Shown here in pieces: positions 61,538 through 64,000 of a DNA stretch of 64,000 nucleotides. The notes beneath the pieces are model-generated. The model searched no databases and was not told where the DNA came from. It worked only from the letters and a program-made list of their open reading frames with translations. Position 1 is the first letter of the stretch; every line of letters begins with the position of its first letter. Made by a program: the position numbers and the translations under genes. Origin of the DNA: Kalmanozyma brasiliensis GHG001 (lineage: Eukaryota; Basidiomycota; Ustilaginomycetes; Ustilaginales). The stretch covers positions 434,001 to 498,000 of the forward strand of contig NW_015961951.1 in the NCBI RefSeq assembly GCF_000497045.1, read 5' to 3'.

Positions 61538-64000
61538 CAGTTTGGCCAGCAGACCGGCCAATGCGTACATATCAGTTGCTGCTGTTCAGTAGATCTCGCC
61601 CTCATGTTTCCACCTCTCTCGTACTTTTGTCGCTCCCACATGCCCCGATGCAGCCCTCCTTAGCCACTTCATCGTCTCTGCCGGTAAAATGGTCATGGGC
61701 ATAGCAGTGACATCTGCTTGAGCAGAGGAAGTCGTGCCTGGGTCATCGTGCAAAGCTCCCACGTGAGCAACAAGGAGGGGTGTGGCAGCAAGGAGCGCGG
61801 AGGAGTCGACCGAGGATCGACCGAATCGTCAGCGTCCGTATTGCATTTGCCACACCTTGCTTTATCGGAGCGTCAAAAGCGGAGAGACGGTGATGGTAGC
61901 TCCCTGCTCCTGCGCACAGACAAAGGTGCTTTCTTCACACAGCGAGAACGATACCGTACGACGGTGTCGCTCGGGGGAATATGCGTTGTTGGACAAGGCG
62001 AAAGGGGGACGGGCGGCGAGACTTCGGTCAGATTCCAAGATGGGTTGAGGTGGAGTTGGGTTGAGGTGGAGTCGAGGTTGTGTATCGTCGAACCAGATTT
62101 GAGACTGCCTGCCTGGAAGCGTAGCTGCACGTGGTCAGGTGCGCACTAGGCTGTGCAGCGTCTTCCGACCCAGAACGTCGCCATTCGAGAGAGCGAGAGA
62201 GGGTCACTTTGAAGCAGCGTCAGGCGGCGTCAACCCCAGACGAGCTCTCTCCGGCAAGATTCAGAGCCGAGTGCTCGAAGCTGATCCTCATAGGCGCACG
62301 ACAGGCTCGGCACCACTTCCTGACGCGGGATCAACACTCGCTTCCTTACGCGGTCAGCTGATCCCTCCTCGCCAGCTCGAACCCCGCTGGTTCTGAAGAG
62401 CGATCAAGGGCGAGATTTGCGGGGCATCTCTCGAATGGAACCCCCAAAGCTTATTGACTTCGCTCTTCTCGATGTTGCGGAGAACTCCTTTGTTGTTCTG
62501 CCCCTTCTGAAGCAGGTGCAGGCGGACTGCGTCCATCCAAAGCGGGGCCAAGGAGGCTTGATGTTCTGGGCACCGGTGTCTGCCTTGGAGTTGTCGGCGA
62601 GCGCAATTCGCCGCGTCCTGGGGAAGGCTTGACCGGCAACTTTATCACAACATACCACCTGTTCTTCCCGGGGCAGATCGAATCAGAGCCACAAGGTCGC
62701 GCGCATCGACTGGCTTAGCTGTCACAACACGTTCGCTTCCATCCCATCCGCCAAACTCAGGAGGCGCGGACGGAGGTGAAGTTTGCCGGCATGAACGGCG
62801 GATCTCCCCGCAAAAATGGGGGGGAGATTGCCGATGGATTCCCAAAGGGTCGTCACGTTCGAGAGCGAGCGCGGGGGAGTGCGTCGGCGAGCCAAATCAC
62901 CGAGCTCTTACCCCATCCCGGTCGCCTGTCGACGGTCAACATGGCCGTCTTACGCACACCGATGGCGACATCTCTCTTATCGACGTAAACGACGCGCGTA
63001 TGCTGGGGCGACGAGGAGGTGGAAGAGCCGGCTACATGGTCAACCGGCAAGTTGGCGCCTGAATGGCGTGCCGGTCGGAGACTTTCGGAAGGTGACCAGC
63101 CGAGAGGTGTCACCGGCGTGTCGCGCGCCAAGGAGCGTGTTAAATCAGAATGCTGTCAGACCAAATGCTACGCGAAGATTGACGCGACCCGCAAGCTCGA
63201 CGCATGCCCACGCACACCGGAGTTGGGCAGAGTCTAGATTTTCGGTTTCATTCTGCATGGCTTTGACGGCTGGTCGGCATTGGAAGCACGGCTAGCATCG
63301 GTCCGGTCCCCTCAAGCCTTCCCCGCGGATAGTCGATCGCGCTGAATGTCAATGAATGACCCGCCAGGTTGGATCTTGGCTCGATAAGGTTGATCGATCA
63401 TGTGAGGCGGAGTGCATGTAGCCAGGCCTGGTTTCACGATGAAGTGCTTTCCGCTACCAGGCACTTGTCAAGACGGCAGCAGCGTTTGGTCTGCTTACGC
63501 TGCGTCGACGACGTTGCGACACAGACATCGGCTCTCGCTCCCTGATGACGCTGACGATGAGTGTTCGGGTCGATGCACCAGATGGCGCTCAACAGGACTC
63601 GACGGTGAGACACAGCCAGCTTGTCGGACTAGGCGGTGAGACTGCGGGGAAGGCCAAGTTTTGGACGGCACCCTGCATAACGAGGCCTTCGAGAAGCACT
63701 ATAAGCACTAGAACAGAAACGCAGGCACCGCTCGCCTCACACCTCTATCGATCTGAACCTATGACGACTTGAAGGCGCAGTGAAGGTTACCGTCAAGTAA
63801 CACTATCTCTACCGCGGTTGAGAGAACCCGCACCTGGGTAGCGCCAAGGTCATCGGTGAACGACGAGGTGACCGCCGTTTGAAGGGCCTACGATGGACCA
63901 CCAGCCGCGACGAAAGTTGCCGCTTTCAAGAGTGGCAACCACCATCCGAGGCGGCTAGTTGAGCTTCACGCGCCGCATTCGCTCGCTTCGCATCTTTGAC
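61538..64000. other. Right-end spacer without intact genes
   Basis: 2.5 kb with no recognised gene, RNA or array. A possible decayed frame at about 62324-62632 is listed separately. Elsewhere only short, low-evidence frames occur. Confidence 0.45.
62324..62632 (+). pseudogene. Possible ORF relic
   Basis: One plus frame is open from about 62324 to TGA at 62630-62632 and its second half has good protein character (MEPPKLIDFALLDVAENSFV, LMFWAPVSALELSASAIRRV). Stops at 62282, 62291 and 62321 lie just upstream. A further coding-like scrap follows in this area (NFITTYHLFFPGQIE). No family is recognised, and chance is possible. Confidence 0.22.

Overview
This window reads as nuclear DNA of a basidiomycete fungus, most likely a smut (Ustilaginomycotina). 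The evidence is long, mostly intronless open frames rich in Ser/Ala/Pro/Gln, a few short GT-AG introns, respiratory complex I (absent from Saccharomyces), a tRNA-Gln with an intron beside the anticodon and a Pol III T-run, and gene products that are all eukaryotic. Species cannot be fixed from the sequence alone.

Layout, left to right. A RAD4/XPC damage-recognition gene runs off the left edge (-), followed by glucose-6-phosphate dehydrogenase (-). A 4.4 kb gene-poor stretch leads to a large homeodomain factor (+). Then come the GINS subunit Psf1 (-), vacuolar proteinase A (-), a CTK1/CDK12-type kinase (-) and the complex I 49 kDa subunit (-, one intron). From 22.0 to 25.0 kb there are two decayed genes of unknown family. 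A Na+/Ca2+-exchanger-type membrane protein (-) and an aldo-keto reductase (-, four exons) follow. After 2 kb of spacer come a 1423-residue low-complexity protein with an H1-like winged helix (-), malate dehydrogenase (+, three exons) and a bZIP factor (-). A degraded spacer (41.6-43.9 kb) precedes an unknown Arg/Gly-tailed protein (-) and a DCAF8-like WD40 protein (+) whose frame is broken. A third decayed locus lies at 48.2-50.0 kb. The right part holds a secreted TRI14-like protein (-), Dcc1 (-), Trm10 (+), a small tail-hydrophobic protein (-), a long spacer, an arrestin-like protein (+) and tRNA-Gln (-). The last 2.5 kb hold only a possible ORF relic.

Most intact genes are housekeeping: DNA repair and replication (Rad4, Psf1, Dcc1), transcription (homeodomain, bZIP, Ctk1), central metabolism (G6PD, MDH, complex I), vacuolar proteolysis and tRNA modification. 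They are not a functional cluster. The accessory interest lies in the spacers. These contain relics with many frameshifts and stops, and two short copies of intron-exon junctions from the aldo-keto reductase gene pasted 2 kb and 14 kb away. I did not find a convincing new multi-gene system, CRISPR array or intact transposon.
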